Source: Tomocerus qinae
Lineage: Eukaryota; Arthropoda; Collembola; Entomobryomorpha; Tomoceridae
Reading direction: 5' to 3'
Assembly: GCA_020055645.1 (NCBI GenBank)
Contig: CM034546.1
Location: forward strand, 90,706,001-90,770,000
DNA length: 64,000 bases
Part shown: piece after piece, positions 1-13,355 of the stretch
Layout of the letters: each line of letters starts with the position of its first letter
How positions within the stretch are numbered: position 1 is the stretch's first letter
Program-made: the position numbers and the translations under genes
The notes under the pieces: generated by a model
Told to the model about the DNA's origin: nothing
The model's input: only the letters and a program-made list of their open reading frames with translations
Databases searched by the model: none

Positions 1-111
1 TAGGTAGACATACATACCTACATACGAGATAATTCCTTTGGGAAATGAAGAAAGGGTTAGCTTGGTGTGGCAATGGTTGTAGGTGGCTGGGTATGTAAGA
101 AAAATACTTAC

Positions 112-399
112 TTTGAACGGACAGGACGTGGGTTTGGATGACCTCTTGGTTGCGCTGAGCGTGACAACTGTAATTTCCGGCGTGGAGCAACTGGATCTTA
201 TTCAGATAAAGTGTCCCGTCAGTAAAAACCCGGATTTGGTCTTCTTGATTCAGAGTTGACAAATCGATGCCATATCTTCGCCAAACGATGGGCATTGGTG
301 GACTTCCTGACACATCGCATTTGATCTCCACGTTGTCACCCACAGTTGCTGTCACATGCGTGATTTCCAACGCTTTGTCCAGGGAAATTACCGACACGC
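112..399 (-). CDS. Follistatin-related protein (FSTL5/4-like), Ig-domain exon
   Basis: This is the last FSTL exon inside the window; the gene continues off the left edge. It starts after a CTAG acceptor (400-401) with two bases that complete a Ser codon begun in the EF-hand-2 exon. It ends one base into a codon at a strong GTAAGT donor (111 downward). The 95 complete codons form one Ig-like domain: first-sheet Cys in IKCDVSG, core Trp in IVWRR, and the closing Tyr-x-Cys in AGNYSCHA, ending in THVLSVQ. In the vertebrate FSTL4/FSTL5 family the EF-hand pair is followed directly by Ig domains, as here. The protein is expected to be secreted or extracellular. A second Ig domain and the long C-terminal region should lie beyond position 1. 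Confidence 0.88.
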
Positions 400-986
400 C
401 TAGTCATCAAAATCTTTCCAGATCAGACTAATAGATACCCCATGAAGGATTTTACGCTCACTACATTATTACGTATAGCACATGACATGAACACAAGTAA
501 GTGCATGGTCCTATAATGTATATAGGCTCTTAAGAGCCAACTAAATGATCGTATCGTAGAGAAGTCTGATATAAAGGCTCGAAGTGAAAGTTTATCGAAA
601 ACTAACGCTTTGTATAACTGTGATAAATTGTAATCTTCGAGAATGTATAATATGTCAGTTGTAGTAGCTAATATTCAGATAGTCGACAAACTCCCATGAT
701 ACACGCTTAGATTAAGCTACAAGACAGCTGGAATGAAACTTTGCAAATGAAAGTCTGTTCAGATGTCCTATAGTACAGAAACCCTACTTACAATGTTAGA
801 ATACAATTTGCTACATACTCGCTTATAATTTCCTAACTACCACATGCCTATATTATATAATATTTATCAGTCTCTCCTTGCTAATCTGACATTAAATACT
901 ACAAGTAACTTTTAGAAAATCTAGTACATGATTTCCAAAAGGAATGCAATAACATAATAATAAAATACAAATGAAAAGGAACGTAC
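400..986 (-). other. Intron between EF-hand-2 and Ig exons
   Basis: This 587-bp intron of the FSTL gene runs from the GTACGT donor at 986 to the AG acceptor at 400-401 (phase 1). It is AT-rich and I see no other feature in it. Confidence 0.8.
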
Positions 987-1119
987 TGTAAAGTTTGTTG
1001 AAGGCTGTGTAGAATTCGTTGATGTTAAGCTGACTGTTATGATCCGAATCGTCAAACCGCAGAAGATCCACCAAATTACATCCGGATGCCAACTTTCCCA
1101 ATTTCTCATCCATATCAAC
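987..1119 (-). CDS. Follistatin-related protein, EF-hand 2 exon
   Basis: This 133-bp exon follows a GGCAG acceptor, starts in phase 0 (Val-Asp-Met-Asp) and ends after one base of a codon at a GTACGT donor. It encodes the second EF-hand. The calcium loop DSDHNSQLNINE has acidic or amide residues at positions 1, 3 and 5, Leu at 8 and Glu at 12; Ser replaces the usual Gly at position 6. A GCNLVDLLRF helix precedes the loop and an EFYTAFNKLY helix follows it. The split codon joins exactly to the Ig exon (A+GC = Ser). Layout and spacing match the second EF-hand of FSTL4/FSTL5 proteins. Confidence 0.88.
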
Positions 1120-1505
1120 CTGCCACAAAAATGTCAGTAATGAATTAATTAAATTCTACATAACAAATGCCATTCCCGCAGATAATGTGGATGTAGAACA
1201 GCCAATCATGTTTGTTGCAGTAATAAGGTCACAGGGATTTATTTGGATGAGCATGCTTATAAATTAGGTAACAGGACTTCCCTAGACGAGGAACAACCAA
1301 TTTCCCAACATAATGAGAGGAAATGACAATATCTCAATGTCATGCACATGCAGTGATAAATGTTTGTTGAATGTGGGTACATAATTGTACGGTACCAGGG
1401 GATTAAGGTACCTTTTACTAGAGCATTTTTTTGTTATTTTCCGCGATATTTTATTATGAGTCCATATGGTGGAAAGAGTTTAATATTGACTGTGTGTGAA
1501 CCTAC
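1120..1505 (-). other. Intron between the two EF-hand exons
   Basis: This 386-bp phase-0 intron begins with GTAGGT at 1505 and ends with CAG at 1120-1122. Nothing else is seen in it. Confidence 0.8.
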
Positions 1506-1733
1506 CCGATGTAACTCCTCGTACTCGAGAGCTCCATTATTATTCCGATCGAAGTGTGAAAACATAAGGCTGAGTAAATAATCCTTTCCGGCTTCAGGAC
1601 CATCTCCAAGAGCTTCGTCGAAAAATAACTTCTCAGATGGTAAAGAATTCTCAGAATTGTCTGACTCCATAGCAGCTTTGAAGTTGCGGACACCACCAAT
1701 CATCCTCTCGTGGTTGTATAAGAGAAGATTATC
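1506..1733 (-). CDS. Follistatin-related protein, EF-hand 1 exon
   Basis: This 228-bp, phase-0 exon encodes 76 residues. I placed the start after the T-rich tract ending CAAAG (1734-1735), not at the downstream GAG sites. That reading continues the preceding exon's ...EYEILK with DNLLLYNHER, which aligns with the helix leading into the EF-hands of vertebrate FSTL5. Near the end is a canonical EF-hand: a YLLSLMFSHF helix, then the loop DRNNNGALEYEE with Asp1, Asn3, Asn5, Gly6, Leu8 and Glu12. The exon ends ELHR at a GTAGGT donor. The start is slightly uncertain: two downstream AG sites, 1707-1708 (in phase) and 1705-1706 (out of phase), are possible but weaker. Confidence 0.85.
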
Positions 1734-2807
1734 CTTTGAAAATAAATATTTGTATAGGATTTATATGTTCTTCCGTAGTAAAACAAAAATAGGTTTCAGC
1801 AGAGCCGTTAGCGCATTAAAAGTTGTTTGTAATGAGATAGTGTGTAAAGTCAGAAAGAGGATGGAGGTTTAAAAACATAAATAATGAAAATTGTTCATTT
1901 CGTTATGGAGGAAGGAAAAGATCGACACTAAAAGTTTAAGAAGGGAAATCGCTGCTGGAGAAAGTTTACAATCGTAAATTGTAACTGCAGGGGACGGATG
2001 TAATGTAAGATCTATAGATATAGCAAGATCATGGGAACGCAGAGCACGGAAGAACATAAAGCTAGAGTTTGGTTATTGTCCATTTTTGGTCGACAAAGGG
2101 CTTCTCATCTGAAATCGTTCCAGAAAAGGCAAGAATAGAGTCTTTGAATGTAGCCAAGCCTGGTCGGAGCAAACCAGGCCATTTTAGAGTGCAGCAACCC
2201 AAGTGAGAATAAGAAAACTACGAAAAGTTGCTCAAGGGATAAACAGTTTCCTTGCTCCTATGCCAGAGTGCGAGAAAATAGGATTTTTCTTTCTTTTATT
2301 TCTCCCAGTTCCTTGTCTTCTCCTCTCCTCCTCTGCCTGCTACTATATAGTGTCCTTTCGGAGGATTAAATCTAAAGAGTGAACTGGGCAGAGAGTGCTC
2401 TGGCCGTAGCTATCAGTATTTGTATGGTGAGATGTAAGGCAAACGTTGGTAATCTAATGTAATGCAATGCGATGCAACACAGAGCGAAATTCCAGTTCAA
2501 TTCAGTCAATGCGTACGTAGCGTAGTTGGGAAAGTAACAGAATGGAATTCCATCCAGTCAAGGCAATTTCTTTCAGTTGGTCGCTTCCGTGTGAAATACA
2601 TGATATAATATGGTGGTGCTCTGAATGAAAGGATGTATAGCATTCTGAGAAATATTATCTGTTCTCTATGTATAGATATGTGTATGTAGTAGTATTTGTA
2701 TTACAACTAGGAGAAGGAACGGATAGTTTTCTTGTTTCAGTCAGTAGTACGAGTCAGTAAGAATTGTCAGGCCAGAAGGAAACCAGGTTGGAAATCGTCT
2801 CACGTAC
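1734..2807 (-). other. Intron between linker and EF-hand 1 exons
   Basis: This 1,074-bp phase-0 intron has a GTACGT donor at 2807. The short open frames in it look like noise. Confidence 0.75.
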
Positions 2808-3058
2808 TTTTAATATTTCATATTCCTGAGGCGAGCAGAGGGATGAATCTCTCCTGATTTCTCCAGCGATAGCTTCTCTATTCGAATTCATAACAGAATC
2901 CCCATCCAAGTCCAGTCCATGCTCGTCCAAATCCGAATTTTGTTTTTCGTCCGACAACATTCTCAATGTCTTCCCACCTTTCCTCAAGGATTTGCTCGAT
3001 GGGCCTGAAAACTTTGAGCGGACACCTTCAGCGTAATCAGCGTCTTCCGAGTTGAAAT
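2808..3058 (-). CDS. Follistatin-related protein, acidic linker exon
   Basis: This 251-bp exon begins after a GTAG acceptor (3059-3060). Its first two bases AT complete an Asp codon from the Kazal exon, and it ends in phase 0 at a GTACGT donor. It encodes about 83 residues rich in Ser, Asp, Glu and Lys (for example SDLDEHGLDLDGDS) and ends LCSPQEYEILK. Only the last ~12 residues align with vertebrate FSTL5, where a Cys followed by a Tyr-containing helix leads into the EF-hands. The rest looks like a lineage-specific, probably disordered insertion between the Kazal and EF-hand modules. It has no other recognisable domain. Confidence 0.8.
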
Positions 3059-6000
3059 CTACAATCAGAAAACCAGTATATTTTTAGTGATAATATATCT
3101 CGCTTTTCAGATAGTAGGAGGACGTAGGTAAGCATTCCTCAAACATAACTGATGATTCACATCACTCTTAGGTACTTAGAAACATCTTTATTACAGGCAT
3201 TCAAGATATATCTTAGTCGATATGTATATAGACTGAGACTAGTGGCCAGTGGATTTTCTTTTGCCACTTGAGTCGTGCCGTTTCATGAGGGGCATTCATA
3301 ATCCGAGGCAATCCACCGGAAAACTGATATCATGCACTATCCACTACTAGATATACCTATTCAGATAAATAACAGTATCTTTGCTGCCACAACTAACAAC
3401 TAACTACTCCCTGTCATAAGCAACACCGTAATAATAGACTTTGTATCATTTCTATTGCTATATTGGACTGTGATGCAGAAACCTTTTCAGATCGTCTACT
3501 ATGGATGACCGTAGGAAATTCTTTGTGACTCTACTCTAGTGAAGTGAGTTGAACTCAACCGGCTATTCACTTTGTACCTATCCAGCTAATAGACTCAGGC
3601 TAACCGAAAAAAGAAAACCACCTCCTTCCCTATCTACACAATACACGATATACTCAAACTATGATCTAAAAAAGACGCATTTCTCCATTCAACAGTAACA
3701 GGCATCTCACACACAGCTCAGATACTTCCACCAACTTCACAATAGGACAATATGTACAGGTTTATAGGTTGACTTTCCCTTCCTTCTTCGTGAAAATGAG
3801 AAAGGTTACAAATACAAGTCATACTGTCGACGTAACTAACTAACAAACGCGATCTAGACAAAGTTAGAATATAGAGCAATACGGAGAAATTCTGTGTTAT
3901 AACTACCCACATACATATATATTATAAGTACGTATTTACGTGGGCAGAAGAAGCCCTACGTGCTTCCGTTCCTTAGAGCATCTCTGCAATTTACTTGGGT
4001 ATTACATTATATTATGCACTGAAGGCTAGTTTACTTTTCAGCAAAAATTATACAAAGTAAGCAAGGAGTATTTAAGGTACATGTATAGTGGAAATAAAAC
4101 GGAGAATGAGCTCACTCAGCTGAGCTTTCAGCATTGCATAGCTTTGCTTTACTCATTCTACAGAGAAGAGTCTGGAGACTCTTCTTCATTTTTCCTTTAC
4201 CTACTTCTTCCTTTCCTTAGTAGTAAAGAATGCTTAGCAGACCATGAAAATCTGAAGAGTTTTCGTTTACGTTTTTATCCCCTATTTTCTCCTGCACCAT
4301 GAAAGTTCACGCATCACGCTATGGCGACTTTAGAAAATTACATTTTCGCACTGTACTCTTCTTTGGATGGATGAATCGACGCTATCCATACAGCAGTCCT
4401 TTACTTACAGGCACCTAACCATATAGGTAACTTCAGGCTTCGATGATGTTATACTGCCTAACTAGCAGAAATACGACTATCTATCCTATATACATAACTA
4501 GGATCATTTCTCTGTATGTGCCTTCTTTGCCTATTCAGTTATCATAGAACAGATAGCTCTAACTATTCCCTATACTGCAATACAATACGGTACTTTACTT
4601 CACAACATAAGACTCACTGGTCCTTTTAAACGGGATCTACTCAACTCGACTCTACCAGTTATTCCACTGTTGTAGTTTTTAAGAGCAATATCTGAAAAAT
4701 GACTTGCTTTTCTTCACTAGCTGTACGAGTTCATCTCTTATGAGTTCTTTTTGTTAAACATGAAGAAACAAAAGAGCATTTTCTTTTCTTCAGTTTAGGA
4801 GCTTAACTTAGTTTCACTCATAATAAACAGGATCCTGCGATGAACAACGGAAATACTACGTAGTATACATGAATATAGGTACTACATATTTTACTCCCTC
4901 CCTCCCAACTTCATTCTGCGAAACTACAGTCGGCTTCCTCTAACAAATGAAAACATTAGAATAAGAATGAAGAACATCAAACGTCTCTGTTAAATAACTT
5001 AGTACAAAATAATAGAAAAGAAACTGAACGAGTTGAGCTGACTTAACTCACTTTCCTCACTCGTTCAGAGATTACTCACACTATTGGCTCAAAAGGAAAA
5101 CATCCTTTGGTACGGATTTAACCTATAACCGTAATCCAAAACAAGGCATGCAAGACAGACAAGAATTTTCTCCTGCTTCCAGCTTGGGTATTTCCCTTCG
5201 GATTGAATTTTTTTCTCTTCTAGTAGTTCTCAAATACTACTTACAACAATATTAGTGCATACAGAGAAACGAGTTAAGACTTTAGACAAGAGTTCTGAGT
5301 CGGCAATGGAAAACATGGGAGTGGAAAGTTGAAATAGGAAAGTAGATCAGATAAAATGATGTAGGAACTATGCACCTAGGAAAGTATAACTATTGTTAGT
5401 ATTTTGTCCGTTAGGTACAAACAAGTTTTTATTGAAATCGTACACAAGTAGGAAAACAAAGATTAAATTGTTTTCTCAAGACGAAACTGTCTCTGTCTTG
5501 TCTATGAATGTATTATTTTAGTTGGGCAAGGAAAAAAGCTGAGAGCCTACAGTATATCATAGCCTAGGGAGGGAAGAAAAAATAATTTCTATAGAAAAAC
5601 AATGAGTCTCTTCAAGACAATGAAATAACAAAAGAATCCTTCGTCTCATTCGTTTTCATTACCGTCTGCAGAGATCTTGAGCTTCACACAGTAGAACAAC
5701 AGTGCACAAATGTCCAAAATCAACTCTGGCAAAACGGGCTGGAGTGGATTGGAAAAACATGTGAAACTTTATCTCTACTTTGCCTTTTACAACTTATTTG
5801 CTCTTTTGGTGGAAATCTGTGACTTTTGGCCGCAGCAGATTAAATTCTTTGTCCTTTAGTTACTCCTACTTTCTCCTTCAAACTGGAGCCGAAGAGATGA
5901 GAAGAAAGTAGATCAAACCAGAGTAGCAGAAAACAAGCTTTAAATTATACATATAGGAGAAAGCCGAGCTAAACACCTTAAACTTCATGTATGCGAGTGC

Positions 6001-9000
6001 AATTCTTCTATGCAATTCTTTCAACTCTCGTCTGATGTGGACTAATCTGATGTGAAGTGAACTGTAAAGTAGCTGCCTACTTTTTTAGAGTAGTGTCTGC
6101 CCCTGTAGTATTTATTTAGTAGTGTGCTTATTCTTGTCTCGCGTTAAAACTTGCCCAAACAGAAATTTTCAGTTCAATCATCCAAATTCAATTTGATTCT
6201 GGAAACTTTCTTCTACGTTCTTTTCCTGTTCACATCACATTAGTAGTTTCTTTGGTAGTTCAAGTTGTATAAATAGTTGTAGTTCTAGTGCTGTGGTACA
6301 CGCGTGGCATGGCATTCCGCTCTCTACGGTTACAGACAGTGAGTCAGATAGACAGACAGTGTGTCGTGTCGTGTGGGAATGAAATGGGATCATTGGTTTT
6401 CTAAGTGAGCTCCTCAACTCAACTTTACCATAGACTATCACCACTCCTATACTCCGAGACTTCGCACTACTTTAGTCTATTTAGTTAGCAACGTAGTAGC
6501 AGTGAGAAATTTGTAGACTACAACGACATACCTTTACATTACAACACACTTTCCTTTTTAGTCAACTTTAACTCAAGTGAAGTCAGCTGAACTAGGGCAT
6601 AAAGAAAATATGTACTTACTTCACAGCCCTACAATATGTACCTACACTTCAGAACAATGTAAACTATACTTATATGTACAGATTCTGCCGAAGTAGTGCT
6701 TAACAAGACTTTGTCTTCCTTTACTTCAACTATAATAAAAGAAAGTCGACTGAATTCTGCAAAGGAAGTACATTTTAGCTGAATAAAGTAAACCAAGTCA
6801 AACTTTTCTTTTCCCACAGCTCGTACTCCATCTTACCACTCCATTTCCTCTAATTTTATTTAACTATTCATTTGTGTAGGTCCCTTGACGCAAAACATTT
6901 GAATTGCCAAATTGAACCACAATTTGGCCAACCAAGTTCATAATTGATTGTATGCACTATTTAATTGGTACTATGAAGAAGAGCATTAGGATCTTAATAA
7001 TGAATATGTTACTGCGTACATCACGGAAATTAAATATCTCACATTCCAAAGATTGTCATCCTTGAGGAATAAAATGAAAGTTAGAGTCGTAGTGGGACGA
7101 ATTGATTCTGAGTTATTTTACTAATTCATTTTATTACATGTAATTTGAGAAATTGTGTGTGACTTAGGGAGTGGATAGCCAGTAATAGAAAGAGCAACGA
7201 CATTCTAGCAAACAAAAGGTTTCTTTCACCGCTTTCACTGTCAGTGCCTTTCTGTGATGAATTAAGTTCTGCGCAATACAATAAACGATGCCGTTTGGTT
7301 CCGTTCATCGCATTCTCATCATTCCATTCCGTTTTCCCATTAGATTTGATTTAAGCTTTGTCCTCTCTTTCATTTATGATTGTACTTATCAGTGTCCTTT
7401 GTCGCGAACTCAGAACTCTGTAGGGAAAACCAATGAGTAAAAAAGGGAAAGCTGCTACACGCTAATCGGAATTAAGAAAGACCCTGCGTACAAATATAGC
7501 GTTAAGAATTCAAAGTGGAAGAGAGAGGCAGAGAAAGCTTCCGTAAATATATTTACGCTGGGAGAAGAAAGCGTGCAATACGCACTACATTAGTATTCAC
7601 ATAGATAGGAGGAAGAGGACTACAGTAAAAATCTCAGTGAATAGTAAAAAAGGAAGTCTCATCTTAAGTAGATTTTCACTCTATTTCTCTGCCTAGAGGA
7701 GAATATGCACATAGCGACCTTTCTATTGAAAGGAGGGAGCATTGTCTTGGGTTGTGTGCGTAGAAAATGCACGAGTGCTGAAAAATAAAAGAATTGCCTA
7801 CAGAGCAGGAGCTAGATAAATGAGAGTCAGTTTAGTTGAGTTGAGTATACAAACAAAGAGATAGTAGCGGAGAAAAGAACATAGATTACACAAGGAAGTG
7901 TGTGATGTGATGCACTTTCCGAGTCAAGAATATGGGCGAGTGTCGACAAGACTTATGAGTACGATTTTTCTTTTCCACTCGCGGAGGCTGCTATGGCCTA
8001 GCAGATTCCTTGACTTCCTTGGCTTCACTTGACTTGTTTGAATCACATCACATCCACATTCATATCCTGGACTAACCTAAGTAAGCTCACATCAGCTGAA
8101 CTGTAATCTAACTTCGACTAAAGTAATGCCGAATAGGTTAACTTAACCTTTGAATATGCCAAGCACGATGTGTCTCACAAACTTTTGCAATCTAGCCGAG
8201 AAACTCGAGATTTGTAGTACACTGTCCTAATAATGAGTAAGAACTGCTTATATCCACATTGTTCTACAACTAAGCACTACCAACTATAATGTATTTCCCA
8301 CAATTCACAATAGAAAACAAACAAAATGTGGGCCAAGCTAAAGAGGAACTCGGGAGTGAACGATTCAGGCCATCAACTCAGCCAAGGATCAAATAAAATC
8401 TAGTTAACATTACAGCATACCTATAAGTGAGACAGAAGAACCTAAGTATTCTGGTCCAGCAGCGTTTGCTGTTCGCAAATTTACTGATGAACATCCGTTA
8501 GAATGTGAATAGAAGCCAGTTAAAGAAAAACAATGCATAGGAGGACGATGGACGGAGACAAAAGTATAAGCGCCACAGTTAAACTTTGGAATGAGTGAAT
8601 AGGTATACATGACAATGAGGGCTCTAAAGCGGAAGTTCTGCTTGGTACTTCTGTTTGGAGCGGAGTACCTAAGATATTTTCCGAGTTGTCTCCCCACAAT
8701 AGTGTAAGTAGAGTAGAAATAGAACGTGCCTGCAGAAACTCTCCGTGAAAAACTTAAATTTGCACGTTCGCATGGATTCGCAAGAAAATTATGTCCTCAA
8801 AAAGTTCTGTGACATTTGGTATGGCAAGGCATGGCATGCCACAGCCTAATATTACAGAAACTGATCTATACAGCATGTTTCATGTAGATAGGTATGCATA
8901 GAAGTTACGTAAACGCCACAACTCATATAAACACAGAGAGAGGTATATCTACTCCAGTATATTATAGGACATTATCAGCAGAGCAGGTAGGCACAATTGT

Positions 9001-12000
9001 ATATATGTTGGTGTGCTATGTAAAGGGAAAGCTAGATCGTATTTCATAATATGGGACATTACTAATAGCACGCGACATATCTTGTGAGGAATTCCATTGA
9101 AAAACTTTGCTCTTTTAACTTACATCGTCTTTTATTACTTTTTACTTGGCAAGGAAGGAGAATGAGAGAATTTGGAAATTGATTTTAAGTTGTGCTCGAG
9201 CTTTCGTGCCCCACTGCCTTTTCTTTCCTATAATCTATGAGAGTAGTGCTACTTAATTATAAAAGTCTTAGACAAGAACTGAAATTGTGTGTATGAGCGT
9301 GTATTCATACGACACAGATTCAACAGGGGCTTTCAATTTCAACTTGGTTGAACTTGTACCAGCTTGACACTGGCTCTTCCTCCGCCCTAAAAGGAAATTA
9401 AAAAGGAAGGAATAATCGAATAAAGTACGGAAATAAGACGGTGGAGTACGCTACAGTAACTACGTACCTTAAGGATGAGTTTAAATGAAAGTACCTACTA
9501 CGGTGATAGAGAGCAGTAAAAAACAAGAAAGACCCTTAAGTTACCATTTAGGCGGACTGAACTGGAGTGGAATGAAATGGAGTCAACTGTGTACAAAGCA
9601 CAAATATATGAGGAATTAATGACGACGGAATTAAATGAACAACATTCTTACTATCACTTAACTATATTACATTTGGGGTAGCTACAGCAGTCTATTTATA
9701 AACATGTTTTGCAGTGCCTACTTACTTAAAAGTCCTTAGTTGATTGTATACAATATATTCAGATACGGAGCGTCATTTCGTTTTCTCTTCCGCTAAACGA
9801 GCCAGCCGCTTTGCATAAATTGCAAGAGAAATTTTGCTTCCAAACTGTAGCTTCCCTCTTCTAGCCTCCTACTACACGCATTTAGAAATGAATAAAGTGA
9901 ATAATTAAAGTCATAGTTCATTTTCCTAAATTCAGAGCTAATTCACAGGCCATTCCTTCAGGGTGGCTTCCTAAGCTCTATCAACTGAGTCGGAATGAGT
10001 GCACGAGTGGAAAGTTTATGGTGTGCCAAATTGGTAGAGAAAAGCTATGCAATCCACTCAAGTCGACAAGTGTAAAGAGGAACACAACTTAAACCGCTGG
10101 AACAGAGACACATGTAGATGAACGTTGTTTGGATGTTCGGATACGTTGAAAGAGTCGCCCACTACTCTCTCCACATTACTGCATACGCAGTACATAATAA
10201 TATTACTTGCATTAAATAGAAAGATAAATAATAGGTACATTCATACATATGAAACAGTTTACGGCGACTGTAAATATTACAAGTTGTTCTTTCCTCATCG
10301 TCCTGTAGTAAAGTTTACTATATGCTGTATCCTCTATGTACATCACAACCTTTAGAGGAAGGCACAAATAATTCTAAGCATATGGATGATATAGATATGC
10401 ACTCTACCAGCAGAGAGAGAGTTTAACTGCTTATAAACAAACAAAACTTGTACCTCCAGCTCTAATGCAGCTCCAGAATTGTTTTGCTGGTGAAAAACTA
10501 TTTTTAAAGTTAAAAGTTACGAGTGTTATAAATTTTTTCATATTCTCTCATGCCCAAGTAAGTACACACAGAGTTTCCCGTTCTCCTGTTGTGCTCGTAA
10601 GAAAGACCAGAACGAGTCAAGTAACGCTAGTAAACTAAAGCTAAAAGAAACCAAGTCAAACTGACTGCATTCCATATTTTCATTTTAATGTTTTTTACAG
10701 GAGGCAAGGGGAGTCGAAGCTTCAGCTAAAATTTTTTCATCATCATGCATAATTCAATTTTACGTGGCTCTATGTACAGTGTGCGAAAGAATAGGCTCCA
10801 AATTCCAAGTGTATATTCAGTTACATCACACACTGTTCTGTACTGCACGACTTTCTTTCAGGGTGGATGCGGATCCCACCGACTACCTACTTAAGTATTA
10901 CATTTCTTTGGGAGCTGAAAAAAGGGTGCCGAGTCCTGGTCTGACAGACACTCCTTTATATCCACCAGGATTAATACTACACACATATTGAACAAAATAC
11001 TTAGGTAGTAGCACAGGAACGAGTATTACAGTTAAAAAAGAGGGAAATCTTCCTGAAACACGACGAGCTATAGTACCCGGTCTTTTTTCGGGTATTTTTA
11101 CTCCGGCAGTCCATCTATTACTAACTTGCTGTGCATGCCATGTCTTGTCTTTTTCCTTAACATTATATGGATTCAGAATGTGTGAATTATGGTATTATAG
11201 TCGGTAGAATGGAAAGTGAGTTATCCTGTGAGAAATTCCGAGAGAGTTGTATTTGTAGTGAGCAGAGTGAGTGAGCTGCTGACTTCTTTCAACTCATTGT
11301 TGGCCAGACCAGCCCGACTCGGCTTAAAAAAGCCTGTCCTTATATGTAAATAAATGGCTACACATTTCTCATCTCTTATGAGTAGATATATTAACTCGTG
11401 TTTTTCTCTTGCCTCGCCACGGCTCGATGTGACTTTCATCTATTCCATCTTCATAAAGACAATTCGCTCTATGCAGGGCGTGTGTTTGCAGTCCAAGCTA
11501 TTACAGATAAGGGAAGCAACAAATATCAAATGTATATGTTACCATTCACTGTTAAGTACCTACTTTACGCTCATACTTATAATTCGCTCCGACTTTCTCC
11601 GCTCTCTCTCCATTCTACCACTCCACTCTTTATTTGTCTACCCTTTTCGTAATGCTATATACTTTGGTGCTTACATAAGTAACTCTGGGAAATTTACATT
11701 TTGCAATGCATAACAAAACATAAAAACTACAATATAATATTACCAACAATACATTTATGACTATGTCTGAGTGAGTGAGGAAGTCTGCCTCACACTAGAT
11801 ATAGCTAGCAACAGCATCCAGTTACTCCACTTCATCTACTCTCCATTCATTCTATAACTGATTTTATTTCTGTTTACTCTTCTTTCTCCCATTTTTTTCT
11901 CTCCAGCTGTATATACATTACAAATCTCTCTCCTCATCTTAGACATTGTGTCTTCATTTTATTTAGCGATATGAATCTTCGGAATTATAATCGCCCACTT

Positions 12001-12687
12001 CCAAGTACTGCACTTAATTTTATGAACATAGACCACGCGGAACTGTTACACATATTTCAAAGAGATTTCATTGGAATTTATTTTGACTCATTGTTAATTA
12101 GATAGAAAAAAATGTATTTTTTCATAAGATTTTGTTCTGTTGTTGCAGTTATTTCCTTTATTCTTCAAATCACCAACCTACAAAATAGCTGATTGCTATC
12201 ATCATACCCATAAGATAATCGCAAAGTGGAGTTGCGCAATGAAAAATTTCCGTGATAATGTATAAATGTAAAGGATGAACTTCGTGTAACTACGCAGTCG
12301 CAAGAATAATTACAATATTTCGAGTCCGTAGGACGGGCTTATTTCTAGTGTTAATTATAAGCGCTTTACACTTAAAAGGAGTCTGAGCGAATGCCCAAAA
12401 AGTCAATTTGCTTATGTTAATGTGCATTGAATATCGGTATGAAGGTATGTATCATTTTCGTATTATTTGATACTTTTCTAGCACAAGTGCTTGTTGTGGC
12501 CAATTTCACATTAAATTCAAACACATGTCCACACTATTAATAGGGCGCTTTTCGATAATTTTTTGCAGATACTGTTACATAATGTATGATTAGGTTTTAC
12601 GAATAATGGTAATGAGGAAGAGGGTGAGAGTCATAGTGTATTGATGTATTTAGCATGAATTCTATGTAAGTCCTTAACTGTGCTTAC
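3059..12687 (-). other. Large intron of the FSTL gene
   Basis: This 9.6-kb phase-1 intron lies between the Kazal and linker exons, with a GTAAGC donor at 12,687. I found no RNA gene, transposon terminus or convincing exon in it. The many 60-120-codon open frames lack domain similarity and splice support. One plus-strand stretch near 10,860-10,930 looked exon-like but was rejected. Confidence 0.7.
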
Positions 12688-12960
12688 CATTGTGATTTTT
12701 ATTGAGGGGTCGAGATTGGGCTGCACTGGAAGTAAAACAAGCAGTAGAATGGTCAACAGCCAACTGGGATTTCATCAGGCAGGCAGTTCGGTGCAATTCG
12801 CAATGACTGTGGTAAAGGCGACCATCAGTTCCGCAAACTGATTTCGATTTCCCTCGACACTCTCGGATACAAATGCATTCGGGCAGACCGTCAACTCCAG
12901 GTCGACATTCTCTCCCGTGTCCACACCACCAACCTTCGCATACTCCTTCTTCACTTTCTC
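12688..12960 (-). CDS. Follistatin-related protein, follistatin/Kazal exon
   Basis: This 273-bp exon runs from a TTTCAG acceptor to a GTAAGC donor and is phase 1 at both ends. The reading frame set by the neighbouring exons gives a follistatin-type hairpin (VCEGWWCGHGREC then PECIC) followed by a Kazal domain: Cys-rich start, VCGTDGRLYHSHCELHR core, closing DHSTAC. In another frame the same DNA is open for ~76 codons, which is only a shadow. In FSTL4/FSTL5 this module follows the signal peptide. Kazal folds act as protease inhibitors in some families and as ligand- or matrix-binding modules in follistatin and SPARC-like proteins; the latter fits here by inference. Confidence 0.92.
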
Positions 12961-13355
12961 CTGAAATTCAAAAACCGATGGGATATATTCAGTAGATATC
13001 AACATCCTATACTACATCTACTGAAAAATATGTTAACATTTATAGCAGTGGGAAACAGAGGAGGCACGACATTTTTTAGATACGATGAGCCTCGCATTTA
13101 CATTCACATCACATAGAACTCTGTAAATCTCACAAGGCTAAGAAATCAAAGCAAGCAGAGCTAAACAGGAAAAACCAGAGCTGTTTTCCTTTCCTCAAGA
13201 TACACAGATGCAACGTCAATTCAACGTCGCCTTTTCTGTAAGGAAGGTCTTGCCAAGACTGCAGGATAATAATGGAAACAAAGAGAAATAAGCACCTAGT
13301 GACAAGAAAAGCTGAAAAATAATGATGTTCGTAAGAGAGAAGACAATAGACAAAC
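12961..13355 (-). other. Intron between N-terminal and Kazal exons
   Basis: This 395-bp phase-1 intron has a GTTTGT donor at 13,355 and a TTTCAG acceptor at 12,961-12,962. Nothing else is seen in it. Confidence 0.75.

Noticed and set aside
10858..10991. Plus-strand exon-like stretch after a CTTTCTTTCAG tract, reading VDADPTDYLLKYYISLGAEK
   Set aside because: It vaguely recalls a metalloproteinase prodomain start, but there is no good donor, no neighbouring exon on that strand and no definite motif.
12775..13005. 76-codon minus-strand open frame over the Kazal exon
   Set aside because: It is a shadow: the frame dictated by the flanking splice phases encodes the Cys-rich Kazal module, while this frame shows no domain and ends in a stop within the exon.
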